Source: Tricholomella constricta
Lineage: Eukaryota > Basidiomycota > Agaricomycetes > Agaricales > Lyophyllaceae
Assembly: GCA_013368375.1 (NCBI GenBank)
Contig: JAACJP010000023.1
Span: forward strand, 1-64,000
Length of the DNA stretch: 64,000 nucleotides
Reading direction: 5' to 3'
Below are positions 32,201 to 44,195 of the stretch, in pieces (the stretch's first letter is position 1; each line of letters opens with the position of its first letter). Under the pieces are notes generated by a model, which saw only the letters and a list, made by a program, of their open reading frames with translations, searched no databases and was not told the DNA's origin. The position numbers were made by a program, and so were the translations under genes.

Positions 32201-33483
32201 CTCTCGAAGCGGTATGCACCTGAGTTTTGAATATTCATGACATACTAACATATTTGCTGACTCTTTTAGGATGCTAAGGCTCTCGAGAGCATGAGAGCTT
32301 CGGCAGACGAGATCATTCCCGCTCTGAAGCAAGAATATGATAAGATCATGCAGGAACTTGAGAAGGAGACAGCTGAAGTGGCTGAGATAGAAGCCTGCGA
32401 TCAGGAGTATCTTAATGAATTGAAAGCTTCCATTGCAGAGCAGAAGTACGAACTATTTTTTGGTCTCCTTGCGCCGTGCTGACTTGGATACCTCAGCATC
32501 GAGGTTGAAGCACTTCAGGCAGAGGTTGCTGAAAGCAAGGTTAAACTTCAGTCGCTCAAAGAACGGCTTGAAGAAACAGACGCTCAGAAGCAAGAAGCGA
32601 AAATTGCTATAGACGATGCGCAACGAGTACCGCATATCCAGAAGAATGGGACCCGCGCGGAGGTTTTCAGACTCAAAGGTACTTATTCTTTGCGAAAATA
32701 ACACGCCGCTCACGCGCCTCAGATGAACTCGACTCCCTGGAAGATCTCCACATGTTCCGCGTGACAAAAGTCAACGCCGAGATGTTTGAGTATGTGTACG
32801 GGTCGAAGTTCCGAGTCACTATCCCCTGCACGAACTTCGTGCCAATAGTCAAACAACTCGACGTTACGAGGGTGGATGAAGCGAGGGCGCAAATTAAGGA
32901 CAGCTTCCCGCGCCTCAGCGAGTTCCTCCTGCAAATGGCCAGAGAGCAAATCGTGCGGGGCGAGAATCGCACGACACGTCAGGTAAGCGCCACTCATCCC
33001 CAACCAGAAGCGTGTCATGGATCTCTACATTTCCTTCTCAGATCATTCACCGTCTGGGCGATTATTGGTCCTCATGCGCACAGCTTCGGGCGCAACTGAA
33101 GCTCCTCACGATCAAGTTTCCCATCGAAATTGAAGTCGTGAAAGGTTCACGAGAACAACCTCCCAGCTTCAAAGTCAAGGTCATGGTCTTGTTCCCTTCT
33201 GTGAAGGCGAAGGCCTTTATTTGGTTTTTGTTTGGTGCAAATACCTTGTGTTATTGGCCTGTGGCTATTCGTTCGCTAGGTTGTGAGGTTGAAGTCATAT
33301 ATGGCAATGTTGAGTGAGTTCCTTCCTCTCCGATCTATGTACCTCGTGGGCAGTATTTATCCTTGTTCTAGTCGTGACATCATCGCCAATGCAGTTGCTG
33401 ACCGGCTTAGCCAGGCTAGCCCTGAGGACAACTATGCTTGTTTATTAGATGCATGCATCGAAGGCCAGGAGATTTATCATTAA
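29255..33483 (+). CDS. spc7: Kinetochore scaffold Spc7/KNL1 (Spc105)
   Basis: Exon 1 29255-29407, exon 2 29461-31638, exon 3 from 31700, then several short exons to the stop at 33,483. The N-terminus is basic (SPKRRKSIAAP) and ends LAPRKSILK, as in fungal Spc7. A PP1-docking RVSF motif sits in GRRVSFAENVRVR. MELT-like phospho-docking motifs occur as MDITKD, MDLTSI, MDMTEV and MDFTMP. The conserved C-terminal Spc7 domain starts PPISIKQFFAMTGIRFMDEL and continues into a long coiled coil (ALKQEYDKIMQELEKE onward) and an RWD-like end. The protein links microtubules and checkpoint Bub proteins to the Mis12 complex. About 1,150 residues, within the family range. Exons near 32,050-32,110 are approximate. 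Confidence 0.88.
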
Positions 33484-34009
33484 CCTATCGTTTTATTTTC
33501 TGTATTTGTTCTTGTAACATTTGTCGGTTTGTAGTAGTAGTAGTACCGGCATGGTCCAATTCCTGAACGCCGGGGGAGGAGATTGTCCCGATGTAATTTA
33601 CAGGCAAGTATCAATAACTTAATCTATTCTACATCTTCGTCTCGGGCACGGCCTCACTCCTGGCCTCACTACTTTCTGTGAGCTAGGCCGTAATTCAGGT
33701 GAAGAGGGGCCATCTTTCATGATGTTAATGGTCATTTATAATCAGGACGAGCACGCGAAAATCACGTAGGGTGGCAATAAGCTTCAAAGTATTATATTAT
33801 AATACCTGGGATTCCGTCCTGCGTATAACAAAAACAAGTTCAAGGTTGCGACAGGATGGAAAGATAATGGAGAATGGATAGAACACTAAAAATACAACAG
33901 CATGTAGTGGTGGGGCATGAAGTCATAGATATCACGGTCATGAGGAAGAGGCTGGGAAATACAAGGTCAAAGCGTGCCGAAAAACTATGCCAGGATACGC
34001 ACGGTGGGG
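33484..34009. other. Convergent 3' intergenic
   Basis: Holds 3' UTRs of two convergent genes and a short (GTA)5 microsatellite at 33,531-33,545. Nothing else recognised. Confidence 0.5.
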
Positions 34010-36052
34010 CTACAAGGCAGAGTGGGACAACTGGTCCAATTCTGCCAAAAGGAGCAACAAAACATCCTTCTCTTCTCTGACAACTTCGAGCTCCATCTCG
34101 GCCAGTTGACGAACAGACGCCCACTCCGAAGCCGCAACACGCGCAGAGCACGCCACCTCAGCTGAGTTGCGTTGTACCTTCAATGCGGTATCGTGGGTTG
34201 CTTGTGCAATCTGCTGGCCTCGGACAATGGCCTCTTCGACCGCCTGGTCGCGCTGGGCCTGTGCCCGTTGCAATTGTTGCTCCAAAGCCAAAGTATACAC
34301 CGCTCGCTCCTCCTCGGCGCGTTCGCGAATCTCTAAGCTCCCGCGCATCTGTTCCTCCATGTACACAACCTGCTTCGTCAACTCCTGAGCCTCCCGACTC
34401 CGGGCTTCCTTCAAATTATGTATTTCCTCCTCCATAGACTGCATCTGCATCAATCGTTCCTTCGCCATGTTCTCAGCGGCCGCCAGCTGTAACCGCAGGA
34501 GGGTAACGATGGCGGCATCGACGGCAGGTATCTCTGAGGATATGTCGTATCGAATCGATTGATAGTGGTTGACGGCTGGCGAGGGAGTCACATCCGGTAA
34601 CAGGACCTGCGAAATAGAGCCATAACCTCCAGGTGAGCTCAATGTGCTGAGACAAGGGCTCTCCGGGATGTCGAGTTGACCATTGCTTGGAGTTGGCGAC
34701 ACCGCGCCGGGACGGAACGGTGCAGGGAAGTCCGAAAGCATGGTTTCAATTTCGTCCTCTCCCAGCGTCCTCGAAGCGTCACTCGCGAGTTGCTCCCATG
34801 ACAATATGGACCCCCGTGCCTGCTTCTCGCCGCGTTGTTGAGGTGGTCGAAGGGACGATGATGAAGACTCTGCGTCGGGTGGAAGTGGCGAGAGGTATGA
34901 CATGTTGGCACGGGTAGGGAGGAAATTGACGCGAGTGGGAGTTTGAGGTGGAAGGCGTGTGCGATTGCGGGTGGTCTGGGTCCTAGGCATTGCTGGCGTT
35001 GGTGCTGCGAGAGACGCAACAGGGGCGAGCAGTAACTCGACGTCCTCGACTTCACAATCCTCACTGTTGCCTTCAGAAATATGTGACATATTTCCGACGG
35101 CAGCAGGACTGGGGGTTGGGGTTCCGCAAGTCGAGGCGCTACGTGAATGGCGAGCAAGTGGGGATTCATTGAGGGACGGGTGGGGAGAAGGGCTCGCTCT
35201 TGAACCCTTCTCTTGAGCAGCACGCCTTGACGCGGCTATGTTTTTAAAATTAGGCGTCTTTGGGGAACGGCAAGTGGGAGAGCTTGTGGAGGATGTTGAG
35301 GAGGGAGGGCGAGGAATGGACGAAGCAACGACAGAGACAGAACCTGCCATTTTCGCCAATTTCGTTGGGCGAGTAGGTGATGACTTTGCGTTCGAAAGTG
35401 TAAACTTAGCCTTGACTGGAGTTGTCGGAGGAGTGGCATTAACGGTGCTGGATAGATTAGCTTTCAATGCAGCACGTTGAGGAAGAGGGCTGATAGGGCG
35501 CAAGCCCTTCTCAGACAGGGACACAACGGCGTCCTTCTTCTGTCGGTCCTCCTTCTCGTCTTCAGAGCTGCTGAACCGTCTGCGCGTACCGAATGTGGGC
35601 GAGGGTGACTGGGCAGGTTCAAGCAACGCAGACCTGGGTCGATATTTCGGGAGTGCAGAACCAGCGGTCCGTGGACGGAGTGTAGATATTTTGCCTGTCG
35701 GGTCCACTACCTTCGACGACTGCTCGTCCGTGACTACACGGCCAGGTCCAGCAGGCACTCGCCGGCGAGTGACCGTCTTGGAGTCTGGTGTAGTTACGCG
35801 CTTGGTAACCTGTGGTTTGGTGTCACCCATCGACGCTCGGGGAGCGGCTGGCTTCAAGGCGATTCCACTGAGGCGGCGGGAACTTGTCTCCTTCGCCTTG
35901 CGGGCACTTTTATCTGGATCCCTGCCGTTGTCCTTGTTGATCACATCCGCAAAAGCCTTGCCGGCAAGACCCAAGGAATGCCTAAGAGAACTTCTTGTGG
36001 AAGGCTTGTTTCGGGGGCTGCCACTGGCAGCGGAGTGGGTAGGTTTGCTCAT
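34010..36052 (-). CDS. Unknown coiled-coil protein with disordered N-terminus
   Basis: A single uninterrupted 680-codon frame from ATG 36,052, unusual among its intron-rich neighbours. Residues 1-480 are Ser/Pro/Arg-rich and disordered, with many SP/TP sites (for example SPTFGTRRRFSS), suggesting proline-directed phosphorylation. From about residue 500 a long coiled coil runs to the end (SMEEEIHNLKEARSREAQEL, AEEERAVYTLALEQQLQRAQ), finishing VLLLLLAELDQLSHSAL. No catalytic motif. The composition resembles cytoskeletal or spindle-associated factors, but this is inference and no family is recognised. Confidence 0.8.
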   Translation of the reverse strand: MSKPTHSAASGSPRNKPSTRSSLRHSLGLAGKAFADVINKDNGRDPDKSARKAKETSSRRLSGIALKPAAPRASMGDTKPQVTKRVTTPDSKTVTRRRVPAGPGRVVTDEQSSKVVDPTGKISTLRPRTAGSALPKYRPRSALLEPAQSPSPTFGTRRRFSSSEDEKEDRQKKDAVVSLSEKGLRPISPLPQRAALKANLSSTVNATPPTTPVKAKFTLSNAKSSPTRPTKLAKMAGSVSVVASSIPRPPSSTSSTSSPTCRSPKTPNFKNIAASRRAAQEKGSRASPSPHPSLNESPLARHSRSASTCGTPTPSPAAVGNMSHISEGNSEDCEVEDVELLLAPVASLAAPTPAMPRTQTTRNRTRLPPQTPTRVNFLPTRANMSYLSPLPPDAESSSSSLRPPQQRGEKQARGSILSWEQLASDASRTLGEDEIETMLSDFPAPFRPGAVSPTPSNGQLDIPESPCLSTLSSPGGYGSISQVLLPDVTPSPAVNHYQSIRYDISSEIPAVDAAIVTLLRLQLAAAENMAKERLMQMQSMEEEIHNLKEARSREAQELTKQVVYMEEQMRGSLEIRERAEEERAVYTLALEQQLQRAQAQRDQAVEEAIVRGQQIAQATHDTALKVQRNSAEVACSARVAASEWASVRQLAEMELEVVREEKDVLLLLLAELDQLSHSAL

Positions 36053-36237
36053 GGCAGGGAAGCAAAGGCTATAGAATGGATAGAAATGGTGATATAGTCG
36101 TTAAAGGAAGTCGTTAAGTCGTTGCACTCGCGTGAAGATTGCGTTTCGTTGCCAAGTGGCGATGGCATTCATATAATATCATCAAAACTTGAACCAAGTC
36201 GCCAAATACGCGACCACCGAGTTTGCGCCTATTTGCT

Positions 36238-38050
36238 CTACCACATAAACCTAATCTCCCCCCGTGGCAAGTATAGAAATACTCCCATCGTCGCTGCATT
36301 AATGCCAGCATACCATACCCCTTCAAACGCGAGTGCCCACCCCGGCATGTTCACTACCTGCGATCTCAGCAGGATGTACGGTATCAAAAAGTAGCGTGGT
36401 TCTAGCAATGGAGTTGGAAGGAGGGTAGGTAGGATGAACACAGGCAGGATCAGGGTCTGAAGCAAGGTTTGCTCGCGGCCTGGAGAGTTCTTCTCAATCG
36501 ACCGTGACATGAAGAGAGAACATCACATACCAACACGCAAGAACCACGCCCATGCACAAGCAATGTAGGCTGGAATTAACGCGTACGGGACGATGGGGTG
36601 TAGCATGTAAATCCGACGCCACAAATAAAATGTGTAATGTCGATTGTCCGCCAGTAGGAATGGATGATGAGTACTAAAAAAGTCAATCAGTCACGCTGAT
36701 GTTCAGATGACCAGATGACCAGCACCAACGTGAAGAGTTTGACCGTCACGGCCATTGCGATCGACATAAATATGGTGATCGAGGAGCGTCTATTGAGAAA
36801 ACATGAGTTTCTGGAGAGGACAACGGGCAAAGGAGGGGCATCACATTTTACTTCCGAACATACGATACCACACGTCTCGAACCAGCCTACGAGGACCACC
36901 AGGGCCGCTAATGAGTACTGGCCATCCCAATGCAGTTGTGAATGCAATGAAGTAATAGAGCTGAGGGACATGAAAAGCTGGCACATGGTTGTCCTTGTCA
37001 CCTACCCCACAGGAATTAGTAGGACATATTATTATTGAGTTCAACTCTTAACGGGCCTACCCAAGACGATCCCGCCATTCCAAGCAACAAAGGCTCCGAA
37101 GACGGCAAGAACCAACATGTACGGCACCAGGGACGGAAGTATGTCCACGAGGACGCCAGGAGCACTCAGCACCGATTTCACCAGGTCACCTGAAACGAGT
37201 GTTAGACCTAGACCGCCCGAAAGCATACCTTGCAACCTACCAGGACCGGCAGCAAGTGCAGGGGGGTCATGAAGCTTTTTCGGTGGCGCCGCACTGGGTG
37301 CGGCACGTCTAAACCGCAGGTACATGAGCTGGCTCGATGCGTATGCATATAGAACCCAGACCACATTGGTTTGGCGGAACGTGCAGCTGATCAGGCCAAG
37401 CTACCCCCGACGCACATTAAAAGCCCATTCGGACAATGGAGAAACGAGACACACCAGGGCAGCGAGCCAGTGCCGATCCTGTGACGCCGCGACCACGGTC
37501 CAGACAACGAAAATGAGACTGGGAGCTTCGGTATAATAAAGGAAGCCGAAAAACCATGCAATGGGGAATGCACTCAGGATCAGGGCTTCTATGGATGGAG
37601 AAAGGAGCGAGAGTGGTGGTCGTATTCGTTTATGAAAACACAGGAGACGTGTTAAAACAGGGGGCAACGATAGTAGTGCCAGCATCGTCGTAAGCCTCAG
37701 CATAGGTAGAGTACATTTGAACATGAAGACGCGTTTCAGCAGCACGCTCATAACATATCTGTTTGGGCATTGTGGTCAGACATTGCAAAACCAGACTTTT
37801 GCAGCTTACAATCCGGGGGGTGTAGTTATTTTTGGGTCCCATGTCAAGAAATCTCCGCGGCAGTACGCTTGGGCTTGTGGGACATGGAAGGGCTCGTCCT
37901 TGTGTACCAACACGTCAGCTTGTAAACTCTGTCTGTCTCAACTAGCTCTAAGAGTCTTACCATGTAAGGCTCTCCAACAATGGTGTTTAGTTCCTTGAGA
38001 ACGGTTATACATGCCCCGCAGAACACAAGATAATAGATGGCCTCAGACAT
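36238..38050 (-). CDS. ALG10: ALG10/DIE2 alpha-1,2-glucosyltransferase
   Basis: ATG at 38,050, stop at 36,238, with introns of about 50-150 bp. Multipass ER membrane enzyme that adds the last glucose to the lipid-linked N-glycan precursor. The first exon ends at VGEPYM and splices to [13 protein letters not shown] and [15 protein letters not shown], the ALG10 N-terminal signature with the acidic active-site residues. Later exons give [18 protein letters not shown] and [14 protein letters not shown], both diagnostic of the family. At least ten hydrophobic segments lie between. The protein length, about 470 residues, is usual. Confidence 0.88.
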
Positions 38051-38339
38051 AGTGACGAGAGATAATCGAAGTTCAAGAGGCTCGGCAACCAATCGGGAGC
38101 TGTTGCGATCGGCGTAAACAGAGATAAGATGAGAAGTATGGTATCGAGGGATCGCACGGGGAACCCTTGCTTCAAAAGGGTGGAAAACAGCCAAGCAATG
38201 CACAATTCAGTTCGAGGACAAAGCCTGTTTTTCCGATCATCTACATGCTGAATTGTCTTAACTGTTTCCAGATTCACAACGCTTACAAATAGAAAGGCGC
38301 CTAGTACGAGTACAATGAAATCTCCACTTTATTCAGATC

Positions 38340-39720
38340 TCAAGAACTGAGATCAAGTTCCTCCGGGCCAATGGGCTTTTCCGCCTGGGGCGTGATTCGA
38401 GCACCGTGGCGTCGTTCACCAGAGTTCTTGTAGTCAACAACAGCGGACTGAAGCACAAAAAGTCAATTATCGTAAGACATCCCGAACAATATATAAGACC
38501 CACATGAGCGGTGATCCTATTGTCCCATAGCACAACGGTGTTAGGCTGCCACTTCACACGGGCTTGATTGTCTGCGCTTTTGTCGATGTGGTCAAACAAG
38601 AACTTCAAGATACTTTCTAGATCAAAAATTAGTAACCCTGTATAGCGTTTAACTACTGAGAACGAACCTGATTCCTCGCGCTTAAGGCCGACGATGCGAC
38701 GCGTGAATTGCCTGTTGACGTAGAGAGCTTCCTCTCCCGTGACAGGGTGCCTCCGCACAACAGGGTGGACATTCTCAACGGGCTCGCGGCGGACGATTCC
38801 TCCCCTGCGTCCGGTACGAGAGAAGTCTGCCTGCTCGACGCCGGAATGCAAGGCCTTCAAAGTCCGCAGGAAGGCAACGAACTGGGGAGACAGCTTCTTC
38901 AAAGTCGACACTTGGGAGGTGAAGAGGGTGTCGCCTCCGGTGGTGGGCTGGGCCAGTAGGAAGAAGGTCGTGAGGCCAGGGGGCTGCAGCTCATAGGAAA
39001 CATCGGAATGCCAGAAAGTGGTGGTAATGCTGTCGTCATACTCGAAATTGAAGGTGGAGTTTGCATCTCTTGAAGCTTTGATCAGTGTGCTGGGCTCGCA
39101 GCGCAGAGAAGTTGGTGAAACTATACCTGTACACGAGGTGGACCTCTGGATAGCCTTCGGGATGGCCAGAGGTAGGATGGATGTGAAGGCTGTAAATTGA
39201 CGAGTTCAGCCAGGATCGAGGGTGTCATCCGGCGTAAGAGATAATTACCGTCCAAAGTGGCTTCCCCATGCCTTGTAGAATTCAGGCCCTCGGTCGATGA
39301 AATCTTGCTGATCCCTGAAGACTACCACACCCCTTCGGGCGACCTAGAACAAAAGGCGTTATGGCAAGAAGCATGACGCAAATGCTAGATTCGTACTTCC
39401 AAAGCGAGTTGGTCCCGAGCATCGTTGCTTAACTCAGCGAGATTGACGCCATGTACCTCGCTGCCGAGATTGGGAGTCAACTCTACAAGTGTAGCATTCT
39501 CAAGGAATGATCGGGGATTCGAGTGACTCAAGGCACGCTGGCCAGGATCTACATGCTCGAACGGGGTGAGGGGAGGATAATGGTCCTGCGAGAAGTGTGG
39601 GAGAAGATGTGCGTAGCGATAAGGCTCTACTTCGTCTTTCTTTTTGTCCATTTCCTCGGCAGGGCGAAGTTTCAGGGTCGCCGATACGGGCTGCGCGAGC
39701 TCAGTGGTGGTAGTAGACAT
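38340..39720 (-). CDS. TauD/TfdA-family Fe(II)/2-oxoglutarate dioxygenase
   Basis: ATG at 39,720; five or so exons; about 380 residues. The iron facial triad is visible: H and D in TTTFWHSDVSYE, and the distal histidine in NRITAHSAVVDY. The 2-oxoglutarate-binding arginine is in RRHGARITPQAEKP. The start of the fold (LGSEVHGVNLAELSNDARDQ) matches sulfonate/alpha-ketoglutarate dioxygenases such as yeast Jlp1. The usual role is releasing sulfite from alkyl sulfonates for sulfur nutrition; other 2-oxoacid-dependent substrates are possible. It is transcribed divergently from the OPT transporter, with GATA and CACGTG elements between them. Confidence 0.87.
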
Positions 39721-40228
39721 TTGGTTGATTATGGGTGCGATGAGAATGTGATTTGACTTGAAGCCGCTCTGCCCACAGGACACCTCTTTCTAAAAGGCGA
39801 GTCGGGTGCATTTCAGCCATTCAACGGGATCCCACCATGACACAGGTGGTCAGGAGACTGGACTGAGTTTGGGAGCTTGCATGTGCAATGATTCTACGCC
39901 TCATGACCGCTCGTGCGAACGGACCGGATGCCTGGAGCCAAGTTTCGTAAGAAATTTCAAAAAATATACACCGAAGAGAAGCTTAAGCCCGAGGACGACA
40001 TTAGCGCAGGAAATAGCACGGAAGTCTGTAGCTTGCCAGTGGAAAAAATCCGGTTCATAAGACTAGATGGGCGGGGGGATATGTGTAAGATCCGTCGGAG
40101 GTATGTTAAGACAAGATTTCTCCCGGAGATCTGTTCTCAGGATGTAGACCGTGGAGACTAGATTAACAATAGGCGGAACAGCATTGCAGAGAGGACCGGC
40201 GTGACCGGCGTTGAGGTGTTGTGAGAGG

Positions 40229-40234
40229 CACGTG
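40229..40234. promoter_or_regulatory. CACGTG E-box (Cbf1/bHLH-type site)
   Basis: Palindromic CACGTG lies 16 bp before the GATA cluster. In yeasts this is the Cbf1-Met4 site of sulfur-assimilation genes; relevance here is inferred from the adjoining sulfonate-dioxygenase-like gene. Confidence 0.35.
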
Positions 40235-40249
40235 CACATGTCATTCTGA

Positions 40250-40267
40250 GATAAGATAAGATAAGAT
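40250..40267 (+). promoter_or_regulatory. Triple GATAAG cluster
   Basis: GATAAGATAAGATAAGAT gives three overlapping HGATAR sites, the target of AreA/Nit2-type nitrogen regulators. It lies about 600 bp upstream of the OPT transporter start. Confidence 0.5.
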
Positions 40268-40867
40268 GTCAGATTGGATCGGCAATGCCTTGTGATCACC
40301 GAGGCTTCCCAGAATGACCATGACAATAACAACAATAACGACGCCGCCCTTCATTCCGCGTTCATCAGAATCACACGTCTGTATCTGGTCTGCTTCTCTA
40401 GTCTATATCTGGGTGCACTGCCAGAGAGCTCTCTTCACATTTCTTCACTTGCAGCGCTTTTGCGTAGATTCCGATCGACAAAGAAGTGACAGAACTCGTT
40501 CAATGCCACACCATGTTTGTAGTGTTCCAAAGAACCTCTGGATCATGTTCGGGGAGCGCTTGAGGAACCCAAAGGTGACAGGACCACGCACCGCTGAGCA
40601 TACACATCACCCCTGAGCCTGATTCACGGATTTCTGTCTGGAAAGGGCAACCAGCACTATTGTCTTAATTGTCTCAGTCAGACCCTACCTTTCTGCTGTG
40701 GCTTCGCACTGATCGTCCATGGAAAGCGTATCTCTGGCCCTTATAACCGGTTCTCCTCATAAGGGCGCTGGAGCCCGTTCCATTTCTTCACCCGTCTCTT
40801 CCCCCCGCCGTGGTCCCCCCACCCAACTTGCTTTCCATCGCCATACCTGCCACAGTCAGTTCTTACC

Positions 40868-43727
40868 ATGGAGGATACTAACGCCTATACCAGTGGGGCG
40901 GCCGAACATGTCTCCATTCCGACTTACCGGCCTCGGCAGGTTCCCGATGTGCCCGAGGATGTCGACTTCATCATGGAACACTTGAACGATCCTAACTTGG
41001 ACCTCAAAAAGCCACGGTCTATTCGCTCGATGAGCGAGCTCAGGTCGAAGGAACCCAAGACTTATGAGCAATCCGAGGATGGGTTATCCCGTTACGAGTC
41101 GGACCGGTATTCTACCTCGCGTGCCGAGTCCAGGAATTCAACGTCCATCGAATTTGACGAGTACGTTATAAGATCCTCTTTCTTGGTATAGTCGTCATAT
41201 TTTTGGCAGTGAATCCCCGTACCCCGAAGTTCGTGCCGCGGTCGCGAGCGTCGATGATCCTCTCATGCCCGTCAACACTTTCCGAATGTGCGTTTCCTCG
41301 GGAAAAAATCATCATACGAATTTTTTAAACAGGTGTCCCTTCTAGGTGGTTTCTCGGTCTCTTCTTCACTATCGCAGTTTCTGGAACGAATCAATTGTTT
41401 TCTTTGCGCTGTATGTTTCTCTGATTCTCTCTCTTCTCGACCTGAACCTCAATCAAACTCCCAGACCCCTCCGTCTTTGTCACCGGAATTGTTGCACAGC
41501 TACTCGCTTTGCCCATGGGCAAGGGCTTAGAGTACATCCTCCCTACAACCAGGTTCAACACCTTCGGTTACGTGTGGTCCTTAAACCCAGGGCCCTTCTC
41601 TATCAAGGAGCACGTCTGCATTACCGTCATGGCTAACGTCGTCATGTCTGGTGCCTACGCCACAGACGTCATTATCGCCCAGAGGATCTTCTACGGGCAA
41701 CAGGTGTCGTACGCCTACCAAATTCTCCTCGTCCTTTCCACACAGATCATCGGGTTCTCCTTTGGCGGCTTCCTCCGCCAATTCGTCGTTTGGCCCTCGA
41801 GCATGATTTGGCCGGGTGCACTCGTCAGCTCTGCCCTATTTAACACTCTTCACCGCAGTTTTGGAAAGAGCGAGCGCGGCCACATGCCTCGTGAACGCTT
41901 CTTCCTCATTGCGCTGATCTGCAGCTTCGTCTGGTTCTGGATCCCCGGATACCTCTTTACGGCGCTTAGTGTCTTCAACTGGGCTTGTTGGATCGCACCC
42001 AAGAACCTTGTTGTAAACGCGCTCTTTGGCACGAGCACTGGCCTGGGCATGGGAATTCTGACCTTCGATTGGTCGATGATTGCGTATATTGGAAGCCCGT
42101 TGGTTACTCCGGTGCGAATTACCTTCAATGCTCATAACCGACTTGCGCTGACGTGTATGATTCTAGTGGTGGTCTGAAGCAAACATAGTTGCAGCCTTTG
42201 TCGTCATCTTCTGGATTATAGCTCCAATTCTTTATTGTGCGTCGTCCTCCTCAGTCATCCATGTCACATATTAAACCTCAGCACGTAGTCACCAATGCAT
42301 GGGATAGTTCTTTCCTTCCCATTTCCTCCTATTTCTCCTTCGACAATACAGGCAGCCGTTACAATGCCCGCGCCATTGTTACCCCCGATGGATTCTTCAA
42401 TCAAGAGGCATACGCGGCGTACTCTCCCTTGCTCATGTCTACGACCTTGGCCCTTGCATATGGCGTCGCTTTTGCAGCATTCATTTCTATCTTCGTCCAT
42501 ACTTTCTGTGTGTTATTTTTGATATTTTCTTGCGACGTCTACCTGACATCAGTCTCCGACAGTGTGGTTCCGTCGTGACATTATGCGCCGATTCCGAAGC
42601 AGCCTCAAGGACGAGCGCGACGTTCATTCCCGTCTCATGCTCCACTATCCCGAGGTTCCATCATGGTGGTTCGGAATTGTCTTTGTTGCTTGCTTCGTCG
42701 TATTGCTTGTCACCGTTTCCGTTTTCCCGACACAGCTTCCTGCTTGGGCTGCCCTTATCGGCGTCATCATCGCTGCGATTCTATCCCTTCCTGTCTCCAT
42801 GTTACAGGCTATCACCAATCAGCAGGTTCCCACCCAGGTTATGTACGAGCTCATAATCGGCTACATGCTCCCTGGCCGTCCCATCGCCAATATGGTTTTC
42901 AAGGTCATTGGTTACATCGGTACCAATCAGGCTATGACCTTTTCTGGTGATATGAAGCTTGGACACTACATGAAGGTTCCTCCTCGCATCATGTTTTCAG
43001 TGCAGCTGGTCGCGGCCTTCGTCAGCTGCTTCGTTGTGATATTTGTGCAAGACTGGATGCTCAACAACATCGAGGATGTCTGCACGCGCACGCAAAAGGA
43101 CGGCTTCGTTTGCCCCTCGTCGAACACTTTCGCCACTGCCTCGTTGATCTGGGGTGGAATCGGCCCTCAGCGGCTGTTTAGCCCTGGTGCTCCGTAAGTC
43201 TCTCTATTCCATTGACCACACCCGGCTTACGCCTAGAAACAGATACTCTGCTCTCTTGTGGTTCTTCCTCGTCGGCGGGCTTGCCCCGATCCCATTCTAC
43301 CTCCTCTCCCGCCGTTACCCTCTCTCCTTCTGGCGTTACATCAACATTCCAGTCTGCTTCGCCGGTCTCGGTGCCTTGCCTCCAGCAAGCGGCATCAACT
43401 ACGCGTCATGGGGCATTGTTGGGTTCATTTTCAACTTCTTCATCCGTCGCTACCACTTCAGGTGGTGGATGCGCTACAACTACATACTATCGGCTGCTCT
43501 CGAGGCTGGCGTCGTGATAGCGCTGATCGTGATCTTCTTCGCCATCCAGTACCCGACAGGTATTGAAATTGAATGGTGGGGTAATATGTAAGTTCATCTT
43601 CGCTCGTGGGCCTTCATGTGCTAACGATTCCCTTGGCAGGGTGTGGATTGACACAGCGGACACCATGGGCATTCCCTTCCGCGAGCTCGCGCCGGATGCC
43701 ACCATTGGACCCAAGGTCTGGTCATGA
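40868..43727 (+). CDS. Oligopeptide transporter, OPT family
   Basis: ATG at 40,868, stop at 43,727, with about eight short introns; about 800 residues. A soluble acidic N-terminus (VPEDVDFIMEHLNDPNLDLK) precedes about 14 hydrophobic segments. Family signatures include MPVNTFRMWFLGL, LNPGPFSIKEHVCITVMANV, the NQQVPTQVMYELIIGY stretch, and MTFSGDMKLGHYMKVPPR. The end PASGINYASWGIVGFIFNFF and RWWMRYNYILSAALEAGV is also typical. Such plasma-membrane proton symporters take up tetra/pentapeptides or glutathione. The adjoining regulatory sites and the dioxygenase suggest use of organic nitrogen or sulfur. Confidence 0.9.
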
Positions 43728-44195
43728 TGGCGGGCCAGTGGGTAGAGACGCTTTCTTCTCGTTAGGACTGATAATCATCATACATACCACTGTAGCATCT
43801 ACGACCTCATTCCTTTTCTTGCATCTGCTTTTTTGGCCCGACTATTACTTATTAACTTCACTTTCGGCGCTACCTCCATATCACCAGCCCCTCATCATCG
43901 GCCCAGAGCCACATGCTACTCTATATACGACCTAAAATGACTGCAATGACAAATGCCACGGTTGACCTTTAGTTGGATGACCTACAAGTTTCAGGAGTCA
44001 CAGTGGAAACTCTATACTGAGAGGTTCGTTGTGCGTGTCGGCAAAGAAATGACAAAGAAATCATTGAAAAAATCGCACCGCCTGAAGCATATACGTTCAA
44101 AGATGCTAGGGACAATGAACCATTTCAAGTCAACATGTCATCTCGACAGATATGTATGTAACAGATATATCAATAAGAAAATACAGCGACGGCCT
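43728..44195. other. Convergent 3' intergenic
   Basis: Carries 3' UTRs of the OPT and Prp19 genes. No other feature recognised. Confidence 0.5.

Larger units (their letters stand above)
39721..40867. promoter_or_regulatory. Divergent intergenic region, TauD-like / OPT transporter
   Basis: A 1.15 kb interval without a recognisable gene; only small unsupported frames occur. It must hold both promoters. It contains the GATA cluster and CACGTG box listed separately. Confidence 0.5.
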
